Position numbers and translations under genes: made by a program
Part shown: in pieces, positions 5,455 through 12,045 of the stretch
How positions within the stretch are numbered: the stretch's first letter is position 1
Layout of the letters: every line of letters starts with the position of its first letter
Assembly (NCBI GenBank): GCA_958423535.1
Contig: CATZRJ010000044.1
Location: 1-12,045 of the forward strand
DNA: 12,045 nucleotides
Reading direction: 5' to 3'
Source of the DNA: an uncultured Collinsella sp.
GTDB taxonomy: Bacteria > Actinomycetota > Coriobacteriia > Coriobacteriales > Coriobacteriaceae
The notes under the pieces: model-generated
What the model saw: only the letters and a program-made list of their open reading frames with translations
The model's database searches: none
What the model was told of the DNA's origin: nothing

Positions 5455-6824
5455 TAGCGAGGCTCGCCCACGACGGAGCCAGACAGATACCACGTTTTGG
5501 CGACATCAACATCAACGTCGACGATTTTGCCGACGAGCTGATCGATGCTATAGCCAGCGGGAATCGGCGCATGCACCGTCTGGTTCTTGGGGCTTTTCCC
5601 CAGAAGAACAGCGTCGTTCTTCTTGCTCGTACCCTCAATAAGCGCAGGCACCACGGTGTGAAGCTCGCCCTGGTTATACTCGTGAGCCGTCGTCTCGATA
5701 ACCTTGACCAGACGGTTAAAGCGCTCAAGGATAGCCTCATGCGGGGTGGGATCATAAATCTCAGCTGCCGGGGTACCGACGCGCTTGGAGTAAATAAACG
5801 TGTAGGCCTGGGCATAACGAACCGTCTCGGCAAGCGAGAGCGTCTGCTCAAAGTCTTCCTCGGTCTCGCCCGGGAAGCCCACGATGATGTCGGTCGAAAG
5901 CGCAATATCGGGCATACGGTTACGAATACGATCGACCAGACCCAGATAATCCTCGCACGTATAACGACGATTCATCTCTTTAAGGATGCGCGTGGAACCC
6001 GACTGAACGGCCAGGTGGAGCTGCGGCATGACGGCAGGTGTCTCGGCCATGGCGTCAATGGTCTCAGGCAGCAGATCCTTAGGATGCGAAGAGGTAAAGA
6101 AGATACGCTCGACGCCCGTATCGCCCACAGCGCGCAGCAAGTCGGCAAAGCGCGGCTTGCCAAAGAGGTCGCGACCGTAGGAGTTCACGTTTTGGCCCAG
6201 CAGCGTAATCTCGCGCACGCCCTGACGCACCAGACCTGTTACCTCGTCGACAATCTCCTCGAAGGGACGGCTCTTCTCACGACCACGGACGTACGGCACG
6301 ATGCAGTACGTGCAGAAGTTGTTGCAGCCCGTCATGATGGGCACCCAAGCGTGATACTGCGTCTCGCGATGCCACGGCATACTCATGGCGTCGGTATCCT
6401 CATGCTCATTCGTACGGATATGGCGCTTGCCATCCAAAAACGCCTCGGCAATGAGCTCGGCCACGTGCGCAATAGAATGGGTGCCAAAAATGACGTTGAC
6501 GTTATCGACGTTGGTGAGCAAGCCCTCGCCATCGCGTTGGGCGATGCAGCCGCCCACGGCGACCACGCGCTTACCCGAAGGCGAAGGAGGAAGGCTCTTG
6601 CAGGAATTGCACTGACCATACAGGCGCGTATCGGCAGCCTCGCGTACACAGCACGTCATGAACACGACAATATCGGCATGCTCGGGATCGAGCGCCATAA
6701 GACAGCCAAACGAATCAAGCAGGCCACTCACGCGCTCGGAGTCGTGCTGGTTCATCTGGCAGCCGAATGTGCGGATAAAGTAGGTTTTACCGGCAAGAAT
6801 ATCGCGTACGGAACGCTGGTCCAT
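5454..6824 (-). CDS. miaB: tRNA-2-methylthio-N6-dimethylallyladenosine synthase
   Basis: Radical-SAM methylthiotransferase that converts i6A37 to ms2i6A37 using two [4Fe-4S] clusters. The 456-residue protein has an N-terminal MTTase domain with Cys22 (TFGCQMNQHDSE), Cys58 (MTCCVREAAD) and Cys93 (VGGCIAQRDG), the radical-SAM CxxxCxxC at Cys167, Cys171, Cys174 (GCNNFCTYCIVPYVRGRE), and a C-terminal TRAM region. The ATG at 6824 gives the standard start shortly before the first cysteine and is preceded by AGGAT; an ATG 14 codons upstream lacks a ribosome site. Two features differ from the usual sequence: MTC where most have NTC, and an extra CxxC (Cys72, Cys75 region, QCNSCK). Its stop overlaps the miaA start, so both steps of the pathway are translated together. 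Confidence 0.96.
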   Translation of the reverse strand: MDQRSVRDILAGKTYFIRTFGCQMNQHDSERVSGLLDSFGCLMALDPEHADIVVFMTCCVREAADTRLYGQCNSCKSLPPSPSGKRVVAVGGCIAQRDGEGLLTNVDNVNVIFGTHSIAHVAELIAEAFLDGKRHIRTNEHEDTDAMSMPWHRETQYHAWVPIMTGCNNFCTYCIVPYVRGREKSRPFEEIVDEVTGLVRQGVREITLLGQNVNSYGRDLFGKPRFADLLRAVGDTGVERIFFTSSHPKDLLPETIDAMAETPAVMPQLHLAVQSGSTRILKEMNRRYTCEDYLGLVDRIRNRMPDIALSTDIIVGFPGETEEDFEQTLSLAETVRYAQAYTFIYSKRVGTPAAEIYDPTPHEAILERFNRLVKVIETTAHEYNQGELHTVVPALIEGTSKKNDAVLLGKSPKNQTVHAPIPAGYSIDQLVGKIVDVDVDVAKTWYLSGSVVGEPR

Positions 6825-6888
6825 GAGCTTACATCCTAACGATGGTATCGACGGGCGCATAGGTGCTACGAGCGTGCAGATGGCTCGC

Positions 6889-7206
6889 TTACGCAACAGG
6901 CTTAACGTCGTCCATGACGACATTATCCATAGCAGCCCGATTAATCTGGTGAACGTAGATAGAGAGACGAATTGCCGTGCGCGACTCTCCGTTAATGAGA
7001 ATGTCGGAGAACACCGGCGCGCAGGAGACATCGAAGCCGGTCGGAATCAGAAAGCCGCGCGCAATGGCGACGGCCTTGATGGCCTGGTTGACGGCGCCAG
7101 CGCCGACGCATTGAATGTTGACGGGGACGCCATCTTTGACCATGCCGGCAATGGCGCCGGCAACGGACGCGGGCGATGATTTGCTTGATACCTTCAGGCA
7201 ATCCAT
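6889..7206 (-). CDS. spoVS: Stage V sporulation protein S (SpoVS), Alba-like
   Basis: Small nucleic-acid-binding-fold protein first described in Bacillus sporulation and widespread in bacteria that do not sporulate; its molecular target is unsettled. The product (105 residues from the ATG at 7206) has the strongly conserved SpoVS core: LKVSSKSSPASVAGAIAG (4-21), QCVGAGAVNQAIKAVAIARG (32-51), PTGFDVSCAPVFSDI and NGESRTAIRL. I chose the ATG at 7206 because it is preceded by AGGAG at good spacing and matches the family start. The B. subtilis protein has 86 residues; here about 20 extra C-terminal residues (from about 86, IYVHQINRAAMDNVVMDDV) are added. It lies between the GHKL ATPase and miaB, a position conserved in Bacillus. 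Confidence 0.94.
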   Translation of the reverse strand: MDCLKVSSKSSPASVAGAIAGMVKDGVPVNIQCVGAGAVNQAIKAVAIARGFLIPTGFDVSCAPVFSDILINGESRTAIRLSIYVHQINRAAMDNVVMDDVKPVA

Positions 7207-7256
7207 GAAGAAACTCCTGCGTTTAAAAGTACGTTTTAACTGCAATAACTGTATCG

Positions 7257-7274
7257 TACCGAGCGGACTCGGTA
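7257..7274 (-). terminator. Short hairpin after the GHKL-ATPase stop
   Basis: TACCGAG (7257-7263) pairs perfectly with CTCGGTA (7268-7274) around a four-base loop, six bases beyond the ATPase stop. On the transcribed minus strand it is followed by CGATACAG rather than a T-run, so it is a weak intrinsic terminator at best; it may instead mark an RNA end or attenuate expression of spoVS and miaB. Confidence 0.4.
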
Positions 7275-7280
7275 AAGATT

Positions 7281-8366
7281 TTATTCCTCTTTGGCGAGAT
7301 CAAACGTCACCGTGATGCGATCACGCGAAACGCGAATCTTAGGGTCGCCGCACAGATTGAGGTAATACCGGGCGGCAAGGTCGTTAAAGTCACGCTCGAC
7401 AGCACGCGAAAACTGCGCCATGTCATCCTTGGCGATGCGAAGGCCTCGACGGTCCTTGGCAAGATCGACGGGAGCCGGCGCATGCGAGGTGGAATCGCGC
7501 TCGCGCAGCAGGCGCGCGGTCACGCCGCGGACGGGCTTAATCTGTCCCGACAGAATACGGTGGGCAGTGCGCTCGGACATCTCGAGACCCAGCCCGGAGC
7601 AGATCCGGATAAAGTCCTCGGCATCAGAGGCAAGGCCCAAACGATCGATAACCGGAAGCTCGCACTCGTCATCGATAAAGAGCAAGCGCGACGTATCGAG
7701 ACGGCTCGAAGCTTGAGCGTACAGGGTCGCAGCAATCTCGGACGGAGAGCCCAGATACACATCGCAGCCACGCAGCTCCTCAAGGGCAAACTCGCACGCT
7801 GCGCGAATGATGTTATGGGGTCCACGAGCGCATACATAGCGACCGTCTTCGTCTTTAACCGCCTGGGGCCAGCTCGACTGGTCGGCGCGCTCGCTCAAGC
7901 GATCGGTGGCAACGCACACCTTAAACGCGGAACCCAAATCGACGCCCGATGTAACAACGCGTGCCTCATCCGTGTTCTGCTTGATAGAGAACAGCGCCAT
8001 ACCACGACCGTGAACACCCCAACGGTCCATTTTCATGCTCTCAAGCTTGGAGGTGACACGGGCATCGAAGATACGCTCCTGCATGTCCTGCGGCACACCC
8101 GAACCGTTATCCAGGAAGAGGAGGGTGCGAACACCCTCCTCCTTGGTCGTGGCGAGATAGACCTTATCGGCTCCGGCATCGCGAGCATTACGCAGCATCT
8201 CGATGACAATGTCCTCTACATGCTGAATGTCATGCTTGGCCTGACGGCGCTCGGCCTCCGAAACGCGAAGGCGGACATACCCCTCGCCAAGGTTTTCCTC
8301 GACGCGAAGGTTGCCCTCCCCCGACATCGACGCGATAAATGAGATGAGCTCGTTCGCGTCGTTCAT
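7281..8366 (-). CDS. GHKL-type ATP-binding protein, function unknown
   Basis: A 361-residue soluble protein with the Bergerat ATP fold seen in Hsp90, MutL, gyrase and histidine kinases. The N box is VEDIVIEMLRNARDAGAD (50-67; Glu56 is placed to activate water and Asn60 to hold magnesium), G1 is DNGSGVP (86-92) and G2 is GVHGRGMALFS (117-127). There is no transmembrane segment, no dimerisation histidine box and no receiver domain, so it is not an ordinary sensor kinase. The Glu in the N box favours true ATP hydrolysis as in MutL and Hsp90. The long C-terminal part (about 150-361) has no motif I recognise. Its start follows the rny stop by one base (TAACATG), so it is almost certainly co-translated with RNase Y, and spoVS follows. 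Partner and substrate are unknown. Confidence 0.85.
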   Translation of the reverse strand: MNDANELISFIASMSGEGNLRVEENLGEGYVRLRVSEAERRQAKHDIQHVEDIVIEMLRNARDAGADKVYLATTKEEGVRTLLFLDNGSGVPQDMQERIFDARVTSKLESMKMDRWGVHGRGMALFSIKQNTDEARVVTSGVDLGSAFKVCVATDRLSERADQSSWPQAVKDEDGRYVCARGPHNIIRAACEFALEELRGCDVYLGSPSEIAATLYAQASSRLDTSRLLFIDDECELPVIDRLGLASDAEDFIRICSGLGLEMSERTAHRILSGQIKPVRGVTARLLRERDSTSHAPAPVDLAKDRRGLRIAKDDMAQFSRAVERDFNDLAARYYLNLCGDPKIRVSRDRITVTFDLAKEE

Positions 8367-8367
8367 G

Positions 8368-9918
8368 TTATTTAGCGATATCGACGGCGCGGCTCTCGCG
8401 AATCACGACGACGCGCACCTGACCGGGATACTCCATCTCTTCCTCGATCTGATGGGCGATATCGTGCGCAAGCACCGTGGACTGGGCATCGGAGATCTTG
8501 TCCGGCTGGACCATGACATGAACCTCGCGACCGGCCTGCATGGCATAGGTACGCTCGACGCCGTCGTGAGAGTTGGCGATCTCCTCGAGCTTCTCAAGGC
8601 GCTTGATGTAATTCTCGGCCGACTCGCGGCGGGCACCGGGACGAGAAGCGGAGACGGCATCGGCAGCCTGGACCAGAACGTCGAGCACCGTGTTGGGGTC
8701 GACATCGGCATGATGGGCCTCGATCGCGTGAACGATAACGGGCTTCTCGCCATAACGGCGGGCAAGCTCGGCGCCAATCACAGCATGCGGACCCTCAACG
8801 TCGTGGTCGATGGCCTTGCCCAGGTCGTGCAGAAGACCAGCGCGCTTGGCGGTCACAACGTCCAGACCAAGCTCGGAGGCCATAACGCCGCACAGGTCGG
8901 AAACCTCAAGCGAGTGTTGCAGCACGTTCTGACCAAACGAGGTGCGGTAGCGCAGAGCGCCCAGGGTCTTGACAATCTCGGGGTGCAGGTCGTGGATACC
9001 GGTATCGAAGGCGGCCTGCTCGCCGGCCTCGCGCACACGCTGCTGAACCAAGTCGGCAGCCTTGTGGTACATCTCCTCGATGCGGGCGGGGTGAATACGG
9101 CCGTCGGCAATGAGGTTCTCAAGTGCCACGCGGGCGGTCTCACGACGGACCGGATCGAAGCTCGAAAGCACGACGGTCTCGGGGGTGTCGTCAATCACGA
9201 GGTTGACGCCGGACACCTGCTCAAAGGTACGGATGTTGCGACCCTCGCGACCGATGATGCGACCCTTGAGGTCATCGGAGGGAATATGAACGGAAGTAAC
9301 GGTGACCTCGGCGGTATGGTCGGCGGCGCAACGCTGAATCGCCAGGGAAAGAATCTCCTGAGCGGTCTTGTGGCACTCGGCGCGGACCTGCTGCTCGGAC
9401 TCACGTATGATTGTGGCCGCCTCGTGGGTAACCTCGCCGCGGACCTTGTCGAGCAGCTCCTTGTGAGCGTCCTCGCGCGTAAGGTCGGCAATACGCTCAA
9501 GCTCGGAAGTCTGCTTCGCGCAGAGCTCCTCAAGCTCGCGAGAGCGCTTCTCGACCTGACCGGCCTGGCTGGACAGCTGATGCTCACGCTTGTCGAGCGC
9601 ATCGTTGCGACGATCGAGCGATTCCTCACGCTGCATCACGCGGTTTTCGAGCGTGCGAATCTCGCTCTTACGCTGCTTGTCCTCGGCCTCGGCGGCCTGC
9701 TTGTTCTTGATGATCTCCTCTTTAGCCTCGAGCAGAGCCTCTTTTTTGAGGGTCTCGGCCTGACGCTTTGCATCACCGATCAGGGATTCTGCCTGTGCGT
9801 GTGCCGACTGAATCTTTTCGTCGGCCTCGTGAAGACTACCCTGCTTGGCGGTGCGCATGTAGGCAATGGCGGCGATGGCACCCAAAACGATGCCAACGAG
9901 CGCTGCAATGATAGGCAT
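8368..9918 (-). CDS. rny: Ribonuclease Y
   Basis: Membrane-anchored endoribonuclease that starts bulk mRNA decay in many Gram-positive bacteria. The 516-residue protein has one N-terminal transmembrane helix (about 2-20), a long charged coiled coil (about 25-195), a KH domain with IIGREGRNIR (221-230), and an HD domain with QHSLE (His335) and LLHDLGKAID (metal ligands His364, Asp365), then the usual C-terminal domain. Length and order are standard. I set the start at the ATG at 9918: its ribosome site AAAAAGGAG lies five bases upstream, while an in-frame GTG two codons earlier would overlap that site. It is followed at one base by the GHKL-ATPase gene. A TTGACA promoter lies about 170 bases upstream. 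Confidence 0.97.
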   Translation of the reverse strand: MPIIAALVGIVLGAIAAIAYMRTAKQGSLHEADEKIQSAHAQAESLIGDAKRQAETLKKEALLEAKEEIIKNKQAAEAEDKQRKSEIRTLENRVMQREESLDRRNDALDKREHQLSSQAGQVEKRSRELEELCAKQTSELERIADLTREDAHKELLDKVRGEVTHEAATIIRESEQQVRAECHKTAQEILSLAIQRCAADHTAEVTVTSVHIPSDDLKGRIIGREGRNIRTFEQVSGVNLVIDDTPETVVLSSFDPVRRETARVALENLIADGRIHPARIEEMYHKAADLVQQRVREAGEQAAFDTGIHDLHPEIVKTLGALRYRTSFGQNVLQHSLEVSDLCGVMASELGLDVVTAKRAGLLHDLGKAIDHDVEGPHAVIGAELARRYGEKPVIVHAIEAHHADVDPNTVLDVLVQAADAVSASRPGARRESAENYIKRLEKLEEIANSHDGVERTYAMQAGREVHVMVQPDKISDAQSTVLAHDIAHQIEEEMEYPGQVRVVVIRESRAVDIAK

Positions 9919-9953
9919 GCTCACTCCTTTTTATGGATTCGTTACACAGCAAA

Positions 9954-9979
9954 GCGAACCGTCCTTACGAACGGCTCGC
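9954..9979 (-). other. Hairpin in the rny leader
   Basis: Positions 9954-9962 pair with 9971-9979 around an eight-base loop; on the transcribed strand the only irregular pair is G-U. The hairpin ends about 36 bases before the rny start. It could affect rny mRNA stability or be a target of RNase Y itself, but nothing in the sequence proves this. Confidence 0.4.
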
Positions 9980-10040
9980 GACATTTGAGTAATATGGGCG
10001 CAGCTTATGCGGGTCGGATACAGATAAACATATAAACAAA

Positions 10041-10055
10041 CTCATCACAGATGAG
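10041..10055. other. Small perfect hairpin (CTCATC-ACA-GATGAG)
   Basis: A six-base perfect inverted repeat around a three-base centre in the predicted rny leader, about 25 bases after the estimated transcription start. It could be a protein-binding site or a weak RNA hairpin. Confidence 0.3.
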
Positions 10056-10084
10056 CACATATCACAAAGCAAATGACAGTGATT

Positions 10085-10113
10085 ATCCTACGTTGAACCG
10101 CAACAACTGTCAA
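10085..10113 (-). promoter_or_regulatory. Candidate rny promoter
   Basis: On the minus strand TTGACA (10113-10108, perfect -35) is followed after 17 bases by TAGGAT (10090-10085, four of six -10 matches). Transcription would start near 10078, giving a leader of about 160 bases before rny. The -35 overlaps one arm of an inverted repeat, TGACAGT (10074-10080) and ACTGTCA (10106-10112), whose other arm lies at the start site, so the promoter may carry an operator. Confidence 0.5.
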
Positions 10114-10120
10114 ATAAACA

Positions 10121-10170
10121 CACCCGGCACGGTGCCAATCAAGCGGTGAACGGCAGGGGCGTAACGGGTG
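10121..10170 (-). terminator. Possible recX terminator
   Basis: On the minus strand CACCCG (10170-10165) can pair with CGGGTG (10126-10121) across a 38-base loop, which contains the small palindrome GGCAC-G-GTGCC; TGTTTATTT follows. The long loop makes this weak, but the position after recX and the T-rich tail suit a terminator. Confidence 0.25.
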
Positions 10171-10175
10171 AACGC

Positions 10176-10868
10176 TTACACGGCGCATTCCTCGCTTGAG
10201 GCATCGAGGCGCGCCTTAACGGCATCGGCGGCGATGTGATACGAAAAGCCCTTACCCATCAAAAATCTGACGAGCTTTTCGAATGCACGCGCCTCGGGAA
10301 CGCGACGTTTAGCGAGCAAGGCCGAAGCGCGGGCCAAGTCGTCGTCCACAGCAAAATAAGCCTCGGGATACCCGGGGATATCGTCAAGTACGACATGACG
10401 GCGCTTGAGTTCAACCTCGATCTTGCGCTGTCCCCAGCCGCGACGTTTGCGTTCTTCGATAAAGTACGAACAAAAGCGGTTCTCATCCAAAAAACGATAC
10501 TCGGTCGCTCGAGCAACCGCAAAATCGATCGCAGGCTGTCGAAAGCCATAGCGCGCCAACTTATCGCGTACCTCGCCCGTGGCATGATCGCGGCGCGAAA
10601 GCATCTCGGTCACCATGGTGAGCGCACATTTACGTTCGATAAGTTGCACTACCTCACGAAAGTCATCCCAATCACAGGGAAGATCAGGGCGGTTCTTAAC
10701 GTACAGGCGCGCCACGCGCACGGGAATCCAAATGGAACGTTCGAAACCGCCCTCGAGATCGCAATCAATATGCGCGCAGGGCTTTTTAGACGCATAACCG
10801 CTCGAGAACGAAGAGGCCGCCTTCTTATCGGGAAAGACGACCGTAGCCTCGGTCACCGTATACGACAT
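10176..10868 (-). CDS. recX: Regulatory protein RecX
   Basis: Modulator that binds RecA filaments and usually limits RecA activity. The 230-residue protein carries the RecX helical repeats in about residues 84-225: LTMVTEMLSRRDHATGEVRDKLARYGF (the first repeat), FLDENRFCSYFIEERKRRGWGQRKIEVELKRR across the second, and a third ending near FLMGKGFSYHIAADAVKARL. About 80 residues precede the core, with no motif I recognise and three cysteines (31, 36, 65). Its start lies 11 bases after the recA stop, with only a poor ribosome site, so it is probably made at low level by read-through from recA translation, the common arrangement. Confidence 0.9.
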   Translation of the reverse strand: MSYTVTEATVVFPDKKAASSFSSGYASKKPCAHIDCDLEGGFERSIWIPVRVARLYVKNRPDLPCDWDDFREVVQLIERKCALTMVTEMLSRRDHATGEVRDKLARYGFRQPAIDFAVARATEYRFLDENRFCSYFIEERKRRGWGQRKIEVELKRRHVVLDDIPGYPEAYFAVDDDLARASALLAKRRVPEARAFEKLVRFLMGKGFSYHIAADAVKARLDASSEECAV

Positions 10869-10879
10869 GTCGGCATCCG

Positions 10880-12028
10880 CTACTCGTCGTCATCGTCGAG
10901 CATCGCAGAGCCATCGATGGCGTACAGCTCATCAAACTCCTCGGGGGCGGGCTGGTCGGTCAACTCAACCTCGGAGGGGGCATCATCGTCATACTCAAGA
11001 CCGCAGGCAAGGCGAACCTTGTGCTCGATCTCGTCGGCGCAATCGGGATGTTCGCGCAGGAACGTCTTGGCGGCCTCGCGACCGTTGCCGAGCTTATCCT
11101 CGCCATAGGCAAACCAGGACCCCATCTTTTTGCAGATACCGCACTCGACGGCCATATCCAGAATCGAGCCCTCTTTGGAGATGCCGGTGCCATACATGAT
11201 GTCAAACTCGGCCGAACGGAACGGAGCGGCAACCTTATTCTTAACGACCTTGGCACGCACGCGATTGCCGATAACCTCGTCCTTGAGCTTGATGGTATCG
11301 ATTTTGCGAATATCGATTCGCACAGAAGAGAAGAACTTGAGCGCGCGGCCGCCCGTGGTGGTCTCGGGGTTACCGAACATGACGCCGATCTTCTCGCGCA
11401 GCTGGTTAATGAAGATGCAGGTCGTGTTGGACTTGGAAAGCGAGCCGGCGAGCTTGCGGAGTGCCTGGCTCATCAAACGGGCCTGCAGACCCACCGTCGT
11501 GTCACCGATCTCGCCCTCGATCTCGGCACGCGGAGTCAAGGCGGCAACAGAGTCGACGACGATGGCGTCGATGGCACCGGAGCGCACAAGCATATCGACG
11601 ATCTCGAGCGCCTGCTCGCCCGTATCGGGCTGGGAAATCAAGACCTCATCGATATCGACGCCAATGCGCGCAGCATAGGTGGGATCAAGCGCGTGCTCGG
11701 CATCAATAAACGCAACAACGCCGCCCATAGCTTGCGCCTCTGCAAGGATCTCGAGTGAAAGCGTTGTCTTGCCGGAGGACTCGGGGCCATAAATCTCGAC
11801 GATACGGCCGCGCGGCACGCCGCCGATACCCAAGGCGGCATCGAGCGCCAGAGAGCCCGTCGGAATAGCCTCGACCTCGAGCTCGGGACCGCCGTCGCCA
11901 TACCTCATGATAGAGCCCTGGCCGAACTTCTTCTCGATCTCGGCCTTGGTGGTGGCGATCATCTCGTCGCGCTCTTTACCCGTCGTGCGTGCATGAACGG
12001 TACGTACGGGACCTGAATTCTTGGCCAT
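10880..12028 (-). CDS. recA: Recombinase RecA
   Basis: DNA-dependent ATPase that forms filaments on single-stranded DNA, promotes strand exchange and triggers LexA self-cleavage. The 382-residue protein has Walker A GPESSGKT (81-88), the FIDAEHALD segment with catalytic Glu111, Walker B IVVDS (156-160), and the DNA-binding loop 2 region with QLREKIGVMFGNPETTTGGRA (209-229, in part), then an acidic tail ending in a run of Asp and Glu. The N terminus is about 20 residues longer than that of the E. coli protein. The start has a strong GGAGGG ribosome site. It ends in TAG, which shows that TAG is a working stop codon in this genome. Only 17 bases upstream are in the window, so its promoter and any SOS box cannot be seen. 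Confidence 0.98.
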   Translation of the reverse strand: MAKNSGPVRTVHARTTGKERDEMIATTKAEIEKKFGQGSIMRYGDGGPELEVEAIPTGSLALDAALGIGGVPRGRIVEIYGPESSGKTTLSLEILAEAQAMGGVVAFIDAEHALDPTYAARIGVDIDEVLISQPDTGEQALEIVDMLVRSGAIDAIVVDSVAALTPRAEIEGEIGDTTVGLQARLMSQALRKLAGSLSKSNTTCIFINQLREKIGVMFGNPETTTGGRALKFFSSVRIDIRKIDTIKLKDEVIGNRVRAKVVKNKVAAPFRSAEFDIMYGTGISKEGSILDMAVECGICKKMGSWFAYGEDKLGNGREAAKTFLREHPDCADEIEHKVRLACGLEYDDDAPSEVELTDQPAPEEFDELYAIDGSAMLDDDDE

Positions 12029-12045
12029 GAATAGCCCTCCTCTTA

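Larger units (their letters stand above)
9919..10175 (-). other. Non-coding gap between recX and rny
   Basis: This 257-base gap has no convincing gene. In transcription order on the minus strand it holds a possible recX terminator, a candidate rny promoter inside an inverted repeat, two small hairpins in the predicted rny leader and the rny ribosome site. Its centre (about 10020-10120) is clearly AT-richer than the flanking genes, as expected for a promoter region. Confidence 0.6.

Noticed and set aside
5436..6839. Plus-strand open frame of 467 codons antisense to miaB
   Set aside because: MiaB has all its cluster cysteines on the minus strand; the opposite frame shows no domain and no ribosome site.
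6825..6888. Hairpin GCGAGC/GCTCGT between spoVS and miaB as a terminator
   Set aside because: Only five to six pairs with a G-U end and no T-run; too weak to support.
7482..8342. Plus-strand open frame of 286 codons antisense to the GHKL ATPase
   Set aside because: The minus-strand protein has N, G1 and G2 boxes and tight operon spacing; the opposite frame is a shadow.
8311..10035. Plus-strand open frame of 574 codons antisense to rny
   Set aside because: It lies opposite RNase Y, which has full domain evidence. The leucine- and glycine-heavy translation has no recognisable motif and is a codon-bias shadow.

Overview
The window reads as a chromosomal housekeeping and DNA-repair block from a moderately GC-rich Gram-positive bacterium. 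Gene content, gene order and protein style (RecA with an extended N terminus, SpoVS, RNase Y, a GHKL ATPase next to rny) fit the Coriobacteriia, most likely a Collinsella-like gut actinobacterium. That assignment is inference from recollection, not a database match. No rRNA, tRNA, CRISPR array or transposase gene is visible.

Layout, left to right. Positions 1-337 are non-coding and hold two inverted copies of a palindromic repeat; the right copy forms a 34-bp-arm hairpin just beyond the dut stop. dut (338-781) and nrdR (786-1229) follow as a tight minus-strand pair, then a minus-strand gene for a small membrane-anchored LysM protein (1281-1730). It diverges from lexA (1894-2538, plus). The space between them carries three LexA-type boxes spaced exactly 28 bp centre to centre; one is nested between the -35 and -10 of a near-consensus promoter for the LysM gene. 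This resembles the lexA/yneA arrangement of Bacillus, where a LysM protein blocks cell division during SOS. Next on the plus strand is a membrane acyltransferase-like gene (2538-3242) split by one in-frame TAG; its tail overlaps hflX.

The rest is on the minus strand, in transcription order recA (12028-10880), recX, a 257-base gap with a candidate promoter, rny, a GHKL-ATPase gene, spoVS, miaB, miaA and hflX. recA and recX supply recombinase and its modulator. rny encodes the membrane-bound mRNA endonuclease. miaA and miaB act in sequence to make ms2i6A37 in tRNA. hflX encodes a ribosome-splitting GTPase. The order recA-rny-(one gene)-spoVS-miaB resembles the Bacillus subtilis order in which ymdB holds the middle slot; here a GHKL ATPase sits there.

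The points most worth following are the SOS-controlled LysM gene, the GHKL ATPase linked to rny and spoVS, the amber-interrupted acyltransferase gene, and the repeat pair at the left edge. The rest looks like conserved core genome.
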